Of a DNA stretch of 64,000 nt, positions 9,368 to 16,639 are shown piece after piece. How positions within the stretch are numbered: position 1 is the stretch's first letter; every line of letters starts with the position of its first letter. The notes beneath the pieces are model-generated. The model was not told where the DNA came from. It saw only the letters and a list, made by a program, of their open reading frames with translations, and searched no databases. Source of the DNA: Petrotoga mexicana DSM 14811. GTDB taxonomy: Bacteria; Thermotogota; Thermotogae; Petrotogales; Petrotogaceae. The position numbers and the translations under genes are program-made. The stretch lies in NCBI RefSeq assembly GCF_002895565.1, contig NZ_AZRN01000006.1, positions 1-64,000 on the forward strand, in the 5' to 3' direction.

Positions 9368-10360
9368 CTAAATGTGTTTCTGAATAAAACTCAATGTGCT
9401 TTGTCTCTTAATTAATTTTGAAGGAACAACCATAGAAATCGTTTCTTTCCCATTTGCCATGTTATCCACTGCCTGTGCAGCACTGTAACCAATTTTTATA
9501 ATGTTCTGGTCGATGGTACTCAAACCCACAAATTCGGAAAGCGGGATATTATCGTATCCAATAATCGGTACTTCTATATTCAAACCCTTCAAAAATTTCA
9601 TAGTTGCATAAGCCATAATATCTGAGGCACAAAATATACCATCATATTCAAATCCTTTTTTTAGAATAGATTTTAATATTTCAACTGTTTTGTCTTCATC
9701 AAAATCACCAAATTCTACGTCTACTTCAACCCCCAAGTCCTTCTGAGCACTTTTGACCCCTGTTAATCTTTGCTCTGAGACAGGAATTCCCATATTACCA
9801 CTAATATAAAGAATCTTTTTACATTTTATCTGTTTTAAATGTTTGATAGCCATATAAGATCCAGCTACGTTATCACTGTCAATGTATACAAAATTGTTTT
9901 CATCATTTCTTCCTATAACAACATATGGAAATTTTTCTTTATTTAAAAGATTCACCCTTTCATCATTTTTTCTAATATCTAATAGAATAAAACCATCGAC
10001 AATCTTACTTTTTATCATATTACTGTAATATTCAGCTACATTGCCATTTTCATGGATATCTACGATAAGTTTAAGACCTTGTATAGAAAAGTAATTTAAA
10101 ACTCCTTTTAAAAATTTTGTGGAGTAAGTATCTTCTAAAACCTTTCCACCTTTCACAGAGAAAATAACAGCGTAAATCCCCGTTTTTTTTCTTCTTAAAG
10201 AAGTTGCTATCCTATCCGGTTTATAATCATATTTCTGTATTATTTTCATAATCTTGTTTTTTGTTTCAAGGCTTACTTTATCGGAATCATTCAACACACG
10301 CGAAACTGTCGCTACAGATACATTTGCCATTTTAGCAATATCTTTTATTTTTAAAGCCAT
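9368..10360 (-). CDS. LacI-family transcriptional regulator of the disaccharide operon
   Basis: 330 residues. N-terminal helix-turn-helix and hinge (IKDIAKMANVSVATVSRVLND, then YKPDRIATSLRRKKT) and a periplasmic-binding-protein-like sugar domain to the C-terminus. First gene of the six-gene operon, ATG start with GAGAGGT upstream. Two LacI-type palindromes lie in its upstream region, one right at the predicted transcription start, so it should repress its own operon until an inducer sugar or sugar phosphate binds. Confidence 0.93.
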   Translation of the reverse strand: MALKIKDIAKMANVSVATVSRVLNDSDKVSLETKNKIMKIIQKYDYKPDRIATSLRRKKTGIYAVIFSVKGGKVLEDTYSTKFLKGVLNYFSIQGLKLIVDIHENGNVAEYYSNMIKSKIVDGFILLDIRKNDERVNLLNKEKFPYVVIGRNDENNFVYIDSDNVAGSYMAIKHLKQIKCKKILYISGNMGIPVSEQRLTGVKSAQKDLGVEVDVEFGDFDEDKTVEILKSILKKGFEYDGIFCASDIMAYATMKFLKGLNIEVPIIGYDNIPLSEFVGLSTIDQNIIKIGYSAAQAVDNMANGKETISMVVPSKLIKRQSTLSFIQKHI

Positions 10361-10384
10361 AACAATTACCTCTCAAGATAATAT

Positions 10385-10400
10385 TTGTAATCGTTTACAA
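10385..10400 (-). promoter_or_regulatory. LacI-type operator (proximal)
   Basis: TTGTAATCGTTTACAA, a 16-bp near-palindrome with a central CG, typical of LacI-family sites, about 25 bases upstream of the lacI start codon. Confidence 0.65.
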
Positions 10401-10492
10401 AAAAATAGAATAGATTTGATTTATTTAATACCTTTAAATAAAGAGCTTTAAGTCTAAATTTTTTAAATTATTTTCAAGAATAAGCTGTATTG

Positions 10493-10539
10493 ATGTAATC
10501 GGTTACATTAATTATATACCAAAATTTCAAAATCAACAA
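10493..10539 (-). promoter_or_regulatory. Promoter of the disaccharide operon with overlapping LacI-type operator
   Basis: Read on the minus strand: -35 TTGTTG (10534-10539), 17-bp spacer, -10 TATAAT (10511-10516), followed at once by the near-palindrome ATGTAACCGATTACAT (10493-10508), which would cover the transcription start. With the second operator about 100 bp downstream, repression by steric block, possibly with looping, is plausible. Confidence 0.65.
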
Positions 10540-10547
10540 GTTCAATT

Positions 10548-10592
10548 ATAGGCGTTTAAGGATGATTAAAGTCATTTAAAGCTGATTATTTT
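10548..10592. repeat. Short phased A/T repeats upstream of bioY
   Basis: Three to four imperfect units of about 10-11 bp ending in TTTAAG/TTAAAG/TTTAAAG. A similar run, also starting with AATTATAGGC, occurs at 61966-62020. Function not known; possibly tandem regulator sites. Confidence 0.3.
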
Positions 10593-10627
10593 GAAAATCC
10601 TTCATTTTTCTCAATATTTATATTTTT

Positions 10628-10636
10628 TGATATAAT
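10628..10636 (+). promoter_or_regulatory. Extended -10 promoter for bioY
   Basis: TGATATAAT with TATAAT at 10631-10636. Transcription would begin near 10643, giving a leader of about 25-35 bases before the Shine-Dalgarno sequence and coding region. Confidence 0.5.
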
Positions 10637-10647
10637 CTATAAAACTA

Positions 10648-11202
10648 TTGAAAAAATTTAATGAAAGGAGAATTGGAATAACGATAAGAGCTAAAGAACT
10701 TTCTTTAATAGCCATATTTGTTTCTCTAATGTGTATAGGCTCACAGATTATTATTCCACTGGGTCCTATACCTTTTACCCTTCAACTACTTTTTGTGTTT
10801 TTGACGGGATACTTTTTCTCTCCAAGAAAGGCTTTTGCTATTCAAATGATCTACTTATTATTGGGTGTAATAGGCTTACCGGTATTTGCAGGCTTCTCAG
10901 GAGGGATTGTTCACATTTTAGGACCTTCTGGTGGTTTTTTAGTTTCTTTCCCCTTAGCTGCTATTTGTATTAGTTTTCTTAAATTCAAAAAAGGTTTTTC
11001 AGATTATTCCTCTGGTTTATTAGGATTATGTGTAATTTACTCTATAGGTTGGATTTGGTTAGGAATATATACGGAAAGCCTTCTTCTATCTTTTAAGGTA
11101 GGTGTATTACCTTTTATATTATTTGATCTCATCAAAATGGTTATTTCAATTTATCTGAAAAAATTGATAGAGTCAAGATTAAAACTGATTTCATCTTTTT
11201 GA
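10648..11202 (+). CDS. bioY: BioY-family biotin transporter substrate-binding component
   Basis: About 175-184 residues with five or six hydrophobic helices. Family motifs are IPLGPIPFTLQ, the glycine-rich GLPVFAGFSGGIVHILGPSGGFL and FILFDLIKM near the C-terminus. BioY is the membrane biotin-capture subunit, alone or with an ECF energising module; no ECF ATPase gene is nearby. The start is unclear: the only standard in-frame codon is TTG at 10648, just after the predicted transcription start. A strong AAAGGAG (10664-10670) is followed seven bases later by ATA (10678), which may be the true start. The gene stands alone between divergent lacI and a convergent HAD gene. Confidence 0.88.
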   Translation: MKKFNERRIGITIRAKELSLIAIFVSLMCIGSQIIIPLGPIPFTLQLLFVFLTGYFFSPRKAFAIQMIYLLLGVIGLPVFAGFSGGIVHILGPSGGFLVSFPLAAICISFLKFKKGFSDYSSGLLGLCVIYSIGWIWLGIYTESLLLSFKVGVLPFILFDLIKMVISIYLKKLIESRLKLISSF

Positions 11203-11214
11203 TACTTTCAAAAA

Positions 11215-12279
11215 CTATTCGTTCTTTATCAAGGTCGGTTTTTTTCTTATCCATTTCAACGCTATTCTTTCAAAAAATCTCATAATTCGAGTCCATAATC
11301 CTTCTTTTTTAGACAGAGGGTTAACTTTTATTGTGTAAAATCCTAAGGCATTTCCCAAAGCAACATCCGTGAAAAGTTGATCCCCAATCACTACGCCCTC
11401 CCCAGGTTTGTAACCATGAAATTTTATTTTTTTTCTGATTTTAAACCTTAATGGCTTCATTGCAGAAGTCAATAAATCTACCCCTAACTCACTTAATTGT
11501 ATATCTAAATTCTTAAAACTCTTTTTTGAACTATTACTTGCTATTAATATATAGAATCCGAGATCTTTTAATTTTAAAAAGAGGTCAATGACTTCTGGTT
11601 GTAAATAATCACTATGCCATTCGTTGAGGGTATTATCAAAGTCAAAAACTAAAATTTTATACCCCTTCTCTTTTAGGTGCTGGTAATCAATATCAAATAC
11701 ACTTTTTTCAAATTCATTTGGACCTACTAAATCAATAGCTCTAAAAAACCAACCTATCGTATAAAAAAACACGTTGTAAGCAAATTTCGTAAATCCAGCC
11801 ATAAATTGTTTAAACTTATTTTCGAGGCCGTAAGTGTATGGATTTATCAAAATCGTATACAACCCCAGACGATTTCCTGCGCTAATATCTGTGATAAAAA
11901 GATCACCTATAATAACCGTTTCTGATTCTTTGGAATCAAGCTCTTCTAAAACAGATTTTAATTTTTTAGGATTAGGTTTTTTCATACTTGTATGTACTTT
12001 TACCCTTCCGTTAGTCAGTTTTTCAATTCTTTTTACCTTTTCCCTTTTGGCATTGGTAACTATTGCAACTTTAAAACCATCGTTTATTAATTTGTTTAAA
12101 AGATTCACGGTTTTGTCGGGAATGTTGTCGTCTCTCCAAACAGTAATTGTAAAATCATAATCCATAAGAATAGTATTGAAACCAAGCTTTTTTAATTTTT
12201 CATAGTCAACAGAGTATATATCAGGACTATATTCTCTAGGTATTGGAATGTATTTAAATAATCCCGTTATGCGGTTCAA
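11215..12279 (-). CDS. Tandem two-domain HAD phosphatase (two YqeG-like domains fused)
   Basis: 354 residues containing two HAD-IIIA (YqeG-like) domains in a row. Domain 1 (about 1-155): MDYDFTIT with D40/D42, VTNAK with T75, KKPNP with K101, GDLFITD. Domain 2 (about 185-335): FDFDNTLNEW with D213/D215, IASNSSKK, MKPLRFK with K275, GDQLFTDVALGN. Both keep all four motifs, though in domain 1 the usual DNT is DFT. Normal YqeG proteins have a single domain of about 170 residues. TTG start after GGAGGT; the start overlaps the preceding gene by 26 bases. Substrate unknown. Confidence 0.8.
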   Translation of the reverse strand: MNRITGLFKYIPIPREYSPDIYSVDYEKLKKLGFNTILMDYDFTITVWRDDNIPDKTVNLLNKLINDGFKVAIVTNAKREKVKRIEKLTNGRVKVHTSMKKPNPKKLKSVLEELDSKESETVIIGDLFITDISAGNRLGLYTILINPYTYGLENKFKQFMAGFTKFAYNVFFYTIGWFFRAIDLVGPNEFEKSVFDIDYQHLKEKGYKILVFDFDNTLNEWHSDYLQPEVIDLFLKLKDLGFYILIASNSSKKSFKNLDIQLSELGVDLLTSAMKPLRFKIRKKIKFHGYKPGEGVVIGDQLFTDVALGNALGFYTIKVNPLSKKEGLWTRIMRFFERIALKWIRKKPTLIKNE

Positions 12280-12508
12280 TACTTATAACCTCCACTTTTA
12301 TGTCAGAATTTTTTAAAGAGTTGAGTAAAGTTAATGCTTCATCGACTAAACCTGCTGGTACTATTATTTTAAAATACCCATTCTCTTGTTTTTTCCTAAC
12401 ATTCATTATGTGAGCTTCAGCTTCGACCAGATAAATTAAAAGGTGAATGTCTTCTTTTGCAATATCTATGTAGATATCGTATTCAGGATGCAATTTTTCT
12501 TTCTCCAT
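12254..12508 (-). CDS. Small DUF4911-like protein
   Basis: About 84 residues, no signal peptide or membrane segment. The sequence (YDIYIDIAKEDIHLLIYLVEAEAHIMNVRKK, then GYFKIIVPAGLVDEALTLLNSL) resembles the DUF4911 family, small alpha/beta proteins that often sit beside YqeG-type HAD genes. ATG start at 12508 with AGGAGG 12 bases upstream; longer in-frame reading would pass through that ribosome site and a GC-rich repeat. Overlaps the tandem HAD gene by 26 bases, suggesting translational coupling. Function unknown. Confidence 0.65.
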   Translation of the reverse strand: MEKEKLHPEYDIYIDIAKEDIHLLIYLVEAEAHIMNVRKKQENGYFKIIVPAGLVDEALTLLNSLKNSDIKVEVISIEPHNGII

Positions 12509-12535
12509 TAACTTATTTTTCCTCCTAGTAAATAG

Positions 12536-12563
12536 TTTTAGCGCCCCTTCGCCCCGCAGCCCG
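12536..12563. repeat. GC-rich 28-bp dispersed repeat, copy 1
   Basis: Identical over 28 bp to 40176-40203 (begins TTTTAGCGCCCC). A partial second unit, TTCGCCCCGCAGC, recurs at 12585-12597. Strikingly GC-rich against an A/T-rich background and placed between two minus-strand genes. In the minus reading it contains GGGGCGAAGGGGCGC. Confidence 0.7.
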
Positions 12564-12609
12564 CCCAAAAAGATAAAAGGGGATTTCGCCCCGCAGCTCT
12601 CCCTAAAGG

Positions 12610-12640
12610 AAAAAGAAGTCTTACCCCTTTGCCAGACTCC
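12610..12640 (-). terminator. Probable terminator after the PhoH gene
   Basis: On the minus strand, a stem of about 7 bp (arms 12634-12640 and 12615-12621, one G-U pair) with a 12-base loop is followed by T5. It lies about 30 bases after the phoH stop codon. A second hairpin, GGGG-CGAAAT-CCCC followed by a T-rich stretch, lies just downstream (about 12568-12593). Confidence 0.5.
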
Positions 12641-12670
12641 CTACCCTACATGTCTTTATCCATCAACCTA

Positions 12671-13957
12671 CTACAGAATTTCAGAAGATACAGTCGCTAA
12701 TTCTGATCTTTCACCTTTTTTCATTGTAATATTGGCAGATAAAGGATTTTCTTTAAATTTTGAAGCGGTGTAGACTAAACCGTTAGATGAACTGTCCAAA
12801 TAGGGGTTATCTATTTGATATGGGTCTCCAGTTAATACAATTTTTGTGCCTTCTCCAACTCGAGTTAAGATAGTTTTTACTTCAGCTGGGGTTAAATTTT
12901 GAGCTTCGTCAACTATCATATATTGGTTTGGGATTGTTCTTCCTCTTATATATGAAAGTACCTCTATCTCTAATAAATCTTTCTTAGTTAAATATTCTTC
13001 TGGTTTTTTACCGCTACCCTTGAATAACAAATCTAAATTATCATATATAGGTTGTAACCAGGGGCGCATTTTTTCTTCTATATCTCCGGGTATATATCCG
13101 ATATCCTTCCCCATCGGTATAACAGGCTTTGAAACCAAGAGCTTATTGTACAACTTTTCAACTTGCACACAGTATAACCCTGCTGCCAATGCTAGTAACG
13201 TCTTACCAGTTCCAGCCTTACCAACTAGCGTCACAAAAGGTATGTCAGGGTTTAAAAGTGCATCCAAGGAAAAAACTTGTTCTACATTTCTAGGTTTTAT
13301 TCCAAAAATTTCGCTTTCAAAATCTATCAAAATTGATTGAAACTTCTTTGACTTAGAATCATATCTTAAAAATAAGTCTCCATAGTTAAGATATGTATTT
13401 GGAAAAGGTTCTTCTTTGAACCCTAATTCTGAAAAATCGTATTCATTCTTCTTTTCAACCTCTTTCTCCGGGTTTTCTATTGTATGATAACCATCAGGCA
13501 GAAGTTTTATATCTATTTTATCCGTCAAATAATCTTGACTTTCTAATCCTAATGCATCAGCTTTGATCCTCAGATTTAAATCTTTACTTACAATTATTGT
13601 TGGTAAGTTGTCTGTTTTTTTTAAAAACATGGCGTAATATAATATGAAATCATCTTTTGATTCCCCAAGGTAAGTAGGAATTTTATGTTTTTCATCATTT
13701 TTTTCGAGGGCTAAGATTTTCAATGTACCTCCGCTAGGCAATTTTATCCCCTTATGTAATGGTGTCCCGTTTCTAAAGCTATCTAAAATTCTGTTTACCT
13801 CTCTGGCGGATTTAGCAACTTTATCGCTTCTTGTTTTTAACTTATCTATTTCTTCTATTACTGGAAATGGGATCAAAACATTGTTATCCTGAAAATTGAG
13901 AATACTGTTAGGATCATGAATCAAAACATTTGTATCGATAATGAAATTCTTAACCAA
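12671..13957 (-). CDS. PIN domain plus PhoH-type ATPase (PhoH2/YlaK-like)
   Basis: About 428 residues. The N-terminal PIN nuclease domain (about 1-140) starts NFIIDTNVLIHDP and keeps the acidic residues of the RNase fold. The C-terminal PhoH ATPase has Walker A (GKAGTGKT), PVIPMGKDIGYIPGD and Walker B (MIVDEAQN). Such fusions are described as RNA helicase/nuclease-like proteins, often tied to toxin-antitoxin or RNA turnover, but no antitoxin is seen beside it. The start is ambiguous: TTG at 13963 or 13957, or GTT at 13954, all after GGGGTG. It overlaps or abuts the upstream exonuclease gene, so the two are co-transcribed. Confidence 0.88.
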   Translation of the reverse strand: MVKNFIIDTNVLIHDPNSILNFQDNNVLIPFPVIEEIDKLKTRSDKVAKSAREVNRILDSFRNGTPLHKGIKLPSGGTLKILALEKNDEKHKIPTYLGESKDDFILYYAMFLKKTDNLPTIIVSKDLNLRIKADALGLESQDYLTDKIDIKLLPDGYHTIENPEKEVEKKNEYDFSELGFKEEPFPNTYLNYGDLFLRYDSKSKKFQSILIDFESEIFGIKPRNVEQVFSLDALLNPDIPFVTLVGKAGTGKTLLALAAGLYCVQVEKLYNKLLVSKPVIPMGKDIGYIPGDIEEKMRPWLQPIYDNLDLLFKGSGKKPEEYLTKKDLLEIEVLSYIRGRTIPNQYMIVDEAQNLTPAEVKTILTRVGEGTKIVLTGDPYQIDNPYLDSSSNGLVYTASKFKENPLSANITMKKGERSELATVSSEIL

Positions 13958-13959
13958 AA

Positions 13960-14523
13960 TCAATCACCCCATTTTTTAATAAAATTGGTTATTGCTTCGA
14001 AAGAAAAAAGTTTTATATATTTTTGGAAAAGTTTGGCTGTAGATAAAGCATCATCCCAAGCTCTATGAAATTGTTTTATCCCTAAATTGAATTTTTTCGA
14101 AAGGAATTCAAGATTGTATGGACCTTTATCAAAATAGTATTTTGAAATCTCGAGAGTGTCAATATAGTAATTGTCAATTGAAAACATTCCACTTTCTTTT
14201 GCAGCAATATCTAAAAACCTCAGATCCATTTTTACGTTATGTGATACAATTATAGAATCATCAACATACTCTTTAAATCTTGGAAAAACTTCCGATAAAG
14301 ATGGAGCGTTAGAAATATCTTGATTATTTAATTTATGAAATTTCGAGACCTCTCCCGGTATGAATATATTTGGATTTACCAAGGTATGAAATGCATATTT
14401 GAAATTAATTTTTTTATTGTATATAGGAATTGCAGCAATTTCTATAATTCTATCTCCAAACTCTGGGTTCAAACCAGTTGTTTCAAAATCTAAGGCTAAA
14501 AAAACTTTATCTTTAACTTTCAT
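13960..14523 (-). CDS. DnaQ-like DEDDh 3'-5' exonuclease
   Basis: 187 residues, one exonuclease domain. Motifs are ALDFETTGLNPEFGDRIIEI (Exo I, Asp/Glu), IIVSHNVKMDLRFL (Exo II) and HRAWDDALSTAKLF (Exo III, His/Asp). It is the size of stand-alone proofreading-type exonucleases; it could proofread for PolC/DnaE or act in RNA or DNA repair. ATG start with GGAGGT nine bases upstream. Runs into phoH with an overlap. Confidence 0.88.
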   Translation of the reverse strand: MKVKDKVFLALDFETTGLNPEFGDRIIEIAAIPIYNKKINFKYAFHTLVNPNIFIPGEVSKFHKLNNQDISNAPSLSEVFPRFKEYVDDSIIVSHNVKMDLRFLDIAAKESGMFSIDNYYIDTLEISKYYFDKGPYNLEFLSKKFNLGIKQFHRAWDDALSTAKLFQKYIKLFSFEAITNFIKKWGD

Positions 14524-14577
14524 CCTGATCTTACCTCCACGAATAAATTATATCATATGATTTAAAAATTTTTGGTC

Positions 14578-14607
14578 TTGATTTAAATAGTCAATTTAAG
14601 GTATAAT
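14578..14607 (+). promoter_or_regulatory. Promoter of tRNA-Arg
   Basis: TTGATT (14578-14583), 18-bp spacer, TATAAT (14602-14607), with transcription expected about 10 bases before the mature tRNA. Confidence 0.65.
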
Positions 14608-14622
14608 TGTTACTAGTGAAGA

Positions 14623-14699
14623 GCGTCTGTAGCTCAACTGGATAGAGCGTCGGACTTCGGATCCGAAGGTTGTGGGTTCAAATCCCACCAGATGCGCCA
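14623..14699 (+). tRNA. tRNA-Arg (anticodon TCG)
   Basis: 77 nt including an encoded 3' CCA. Acceptor GCGTCTG pairs with CAGATGC (one G-U). Anticodon stem TCGGA/TCCGA has loop CTTCGGA, so the anticodon is TCG (Arg, CGA). T-arm GTGGG-TTCAAAT-CCCAC. Confidence 0.95.
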
Positions 14700-14753
14700 T
14701 TTGTCTCATATAAGTCGAAATTATAAACAAAACATTACAGGGAGGTATCATTC

Positions 14754-15026
14754 ATGGCAGAAATGGAAGTACTAAAAGTAGCTGCTAATTCAAATCCAGT
14801 TGCTGTTGCCGGTGCTTTAGCTGCTATCATTAGAGATAAAGGAAGCGCTGAGTTACAGGCTATAGGAGCCGGCGCAGTTAATCAAGCTGTCAAAGCTATA
14901 GCAATAGCCAGGGGGTACGTAGCTCCTAGCGGAATCGATTTGGTTTGTGTTCCAGCATTTTCGGATGTTGAAATTGAAGGGGAAGAGAGAACGGCAATTA
15001 AATTTTTGGTTAAAGCAAGAGACTAA
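14754..15026 (+). CDS. spoVS: Stage V sporulation protein S family (SpoVS)
   Basis: 90 residues, full length for the family, beginning MEVLKVAANSNPVAVAGALAA, with GAGAVNQAVKAIAIARGYVAPSGIDLVC, the near-invariant core of SpoVS. These are small dimeric Alba-like proteins thought to bind nucleic acid; in Bacillus SpoVS affects sporulation, but it is common in non-sporulating Thermotogota and Thermus, so a sporulation role is not implied. ATG start with GGAGGT upstream. It follows tRNA-Arg and ends in a strong terminator, probably transcribed with the tRNA. Confidence 0.93.
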   Translation: MAEMEVLKVAANSNPVAVAGALAAIIRDKGSAELQAIGAGAVNQAVKAIAIARGYVAPSGIDLVCVPAFSDVEIEGEERTAIKFLVKARD

Positions 15027-15055
15027 AAGAGGCTATGCCTCTTTTAGTTTTTTTA
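15022..15055 (+). terminator. Terminator after spoVS
   Basis: Perfect 12-bp stem (15022-15033 with 15037-15048, arm ACTAAAAGAGGC), 3-base loop, then T7. The spoVS stop codon lies inside the 5' arm. Confidence 0.9.
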
Positions 15056-15105
15056 ATTTTAGAATTAAAAAATATGCGTGTTTTTAGTTTTTTTTCATTT
15101 AGCTG

Positions 15106-15114
15106 TGTTATAAT
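15106..15114 (+). promoter_or_regulatory. Extended -10 promoter for the zapB-like/zapA/murI cluster
   Basis: TGTTATAAT, with TATAAT at 15109-15114, 50 bases before the ATG at 15164. Confidence 0.5.
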
Positions 15115-15163
15115 TGTTTTAGTTTCACTTCAACAAATTATTATATAAAGGGGGAAAGTACAA

Positions 15164-15484
15164 ATGGACGTTTTGAAGGAATTGGAAAATATGTTAGAAA
15201 CGTTGGCCGACAAATACAATGAATTAAAAAAAGAAAAAAACGATCTTCAAACTCAGTACGATGAATTGTTCAGTGAGTATGAAAAAATAAACAATGAAAA
15301 AGAAGAGATGGGACGTGAACTAGAAGAATTAAGAAGAAAAAATGACGAAATCGAAAACCATCTAAATCAGCTAAAAAGTTCCCTGATATCAAGATTAGGA
15401 GATGAGTTTAGAACCGGAGAATTTGATAATCCGGCATCTTCAAATACCTCATTCCAAGATGAACCGGATCAAAATAGATATTAA
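15164..15484 (+). CDS. Coiled-coil protein, ZapB-like
   Basis: 106 residues. Residues 1-80 form one continuous heptad coiled coil (LENMLETLADKYNELKKEKN onward), rich in Glu/Lys with Leu spacing; the last 30 are polar and probably disordered. No signal or membrane segment. ZapB in gammaproteobacteria is a small all-coiled-coil divisome protein that binds ZapA. This one is followed directly by a zapA gene, which is the main reason for the call; sequence identity to ZapB cannot be judged by eye. GGGGGAAA precedes the ATG. Confidence 0.6.
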   Translation: MDVLKELENMLETLADKYNELKKEKNDLQTQYDELFSEYEKINNEKEEMGRELEELRRKNDEIENHLNQLKSSLISRLGDEFRTGEFDNPASSNTSFQDEPDQNRY

Positions 15485-15518
15485 TTGATTCACTAAAAAC
15501 ATTTAAGGATGAAAAATC

Positions 15519-15833
15519 ATGAAGAATTATCGCTCAATTGAAGTAAAAATCTTAGGAAAAGATTATAAATATAAAGTGGACGAACCCGAGGATGTTATAA
15601 ACGAAATTTTAGAAAACATAAAATCCGAAGTTGAAACTTATGCAAAAAAAATCGGTGGAGAAGAAGTGGATTATATCTTTCTCCTATTGCTTCTAAACGA
15701 AAGATTAAACAGTATAAGAACAAAACAAGAAATCAAGCATATGGTTGATAAATTCAGCGATATGTTGAATACAGCACTTAAAAGCAATGAAGAAGGCAGC
15801 GATGATCAAAGTAAAAGTATTCAATGGGGGTAA
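15519..15833 (+). CDS. zapA: Cell division protein ZapA
   Basis: 104 residues. Begins IEVKILGKDYKYKVDEPEDVINEILENI, the usual ZapA start (binding globular head), followed by a long helix with VDYIFLLLLLNERLNSIRTKQEI for tetramerisation. ZapA crosslinks FtsZ filaments at the septum. ATG start with AAGGATG upstream. Lies 34 bases after the coiled-coil gene and directly before murI, linking septum and wall functions. Confidence 0.8.
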   Translation: MKNYRSIEVKILGKDYKYKVDEPEDVINEILENIKSEVETYAKKIGGEEVDYIFLLLLLNERLNSIRTKQEIKHMVDKFSDMLNTALKSNEEGSDDQSKSIQWG

Positions 15834-15847
15834 GATATTTTCCAATT

Positions 15848-16624
15848 ATGAAAATAGGTCTTTTTGATTCAGGAATAGGTGGCTTAACAGTCTTAAAAAA
15901 AGTGATAGAAAATTTTGGTAATCATGAGTATTTTTATCTAGCTGATAATTTAAATGTACCTTATGGTTCAAAGCCTATTTCTTTTTTAAGAGAAAATTTA
16001 AAAAATATACTATCTTTTTTCAACAAGAAGAAAGTAGATCTTTTAATTTCTGCATGTAATACAACAGATTCTATTGTAAAAAAAACAAATTTCGACACGA
16101 AAAATTACAGTTTCTCATATGTAAGTATAATTGACAACGCTATAAAAACAATAGAAAGGAACGATTCTGTTCTTTTGTTAGCCACCGAAAACACTATTAA
16201 TTTGGGTGCTTATAAGGAAGCTCTTATAAAGAAAAAAATAACCAATCTCGAAGAAAAAGCATGCCCTTTGTTCGTTCCACTTATAGAAGAAGGTTATTGG
16301 GACGGACAGATGGCAGAATCTGTATTGAGATTTTATTTACAAGATTCCAAATCCAAGTATCACAAAGTAATATTAGGATGCACTCATTATCCAATTTTAG
16401 AAAAACAAATTAGAAAATACACTAATTCTTCCATCGTTGACCCAGCAGATGGAATAGTTGGTTTTTTGAAAAATGAGATCAATTTAGAGAAAACAGATGG
16501 AAAAATTAGAGTGAATTATTTAGTTACAGGAAATACTGAGAAATTCAAATTGCTTTCCAAAATATTTATGAAAGACGTAAAGTATCATCCTATTTTTAAA
16601 AAAATTGAATTAGAAAGCACTTAA
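15848..16624 (+). CDS. murI: Glutamate racemase
   Basis: 258 residues. It makes D-glutamate for peptidoglycan. The N-terminus KIGLFDSGIGGLTVLK carries the catalytic Asp7/Ser8 region. The two catalytic cysteines are C70 in SACNTTDS and C178 in GCTHYP. Note CNTTDS in place of the more usual CNTAS/T. The ATG at 15848 fits family length, but its ribosome site is poor (GGGGG is 17 bases away); an in-frame ATG at 15824 overlapping the zapA end would add eight residues. Probably coupled to zapA. Confidence 0.92.
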   Translation: MKIGLFDSGIGGLTVLKKVIENFGNHEYFYLADNLNVPYGSKPISFLRENLKNILSFFNKKKVDLLISACNTTDSIVKKTNFDTKNYSFSYVSIIDNAIKTIERNDSVLLLATENTINLGAYKEALIKKKITNLEEKACPLFVPLIEEGYWDGQMAESVLRFYLQDSKSKYHKVILGCTHYPILEKQIRKYTNSSIVDPADGIVGFLKNEINLEKTDGKIRVNYLVTGNTEKFKLLSKIFMKDVKYHPIFKKIELEST

Positions 16625-16639
16625 GGGTGATTGATAATA

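Noticed and set aside
12509-12568. N-terminal extension of the DUF4911-like gene (GLRGEGALKLF...)
   Set aside because: It would be encoded by the GC-rich repeat and would place the AGGAGG ribosome site inside the gene.
15824-16624. MurI as a non-functional variant because of CNTTDS
   Set aside because: Both catalytic cysteines and the N-terminal Asp/Ser are present; the change next to the first Cys looks like lineage variation.
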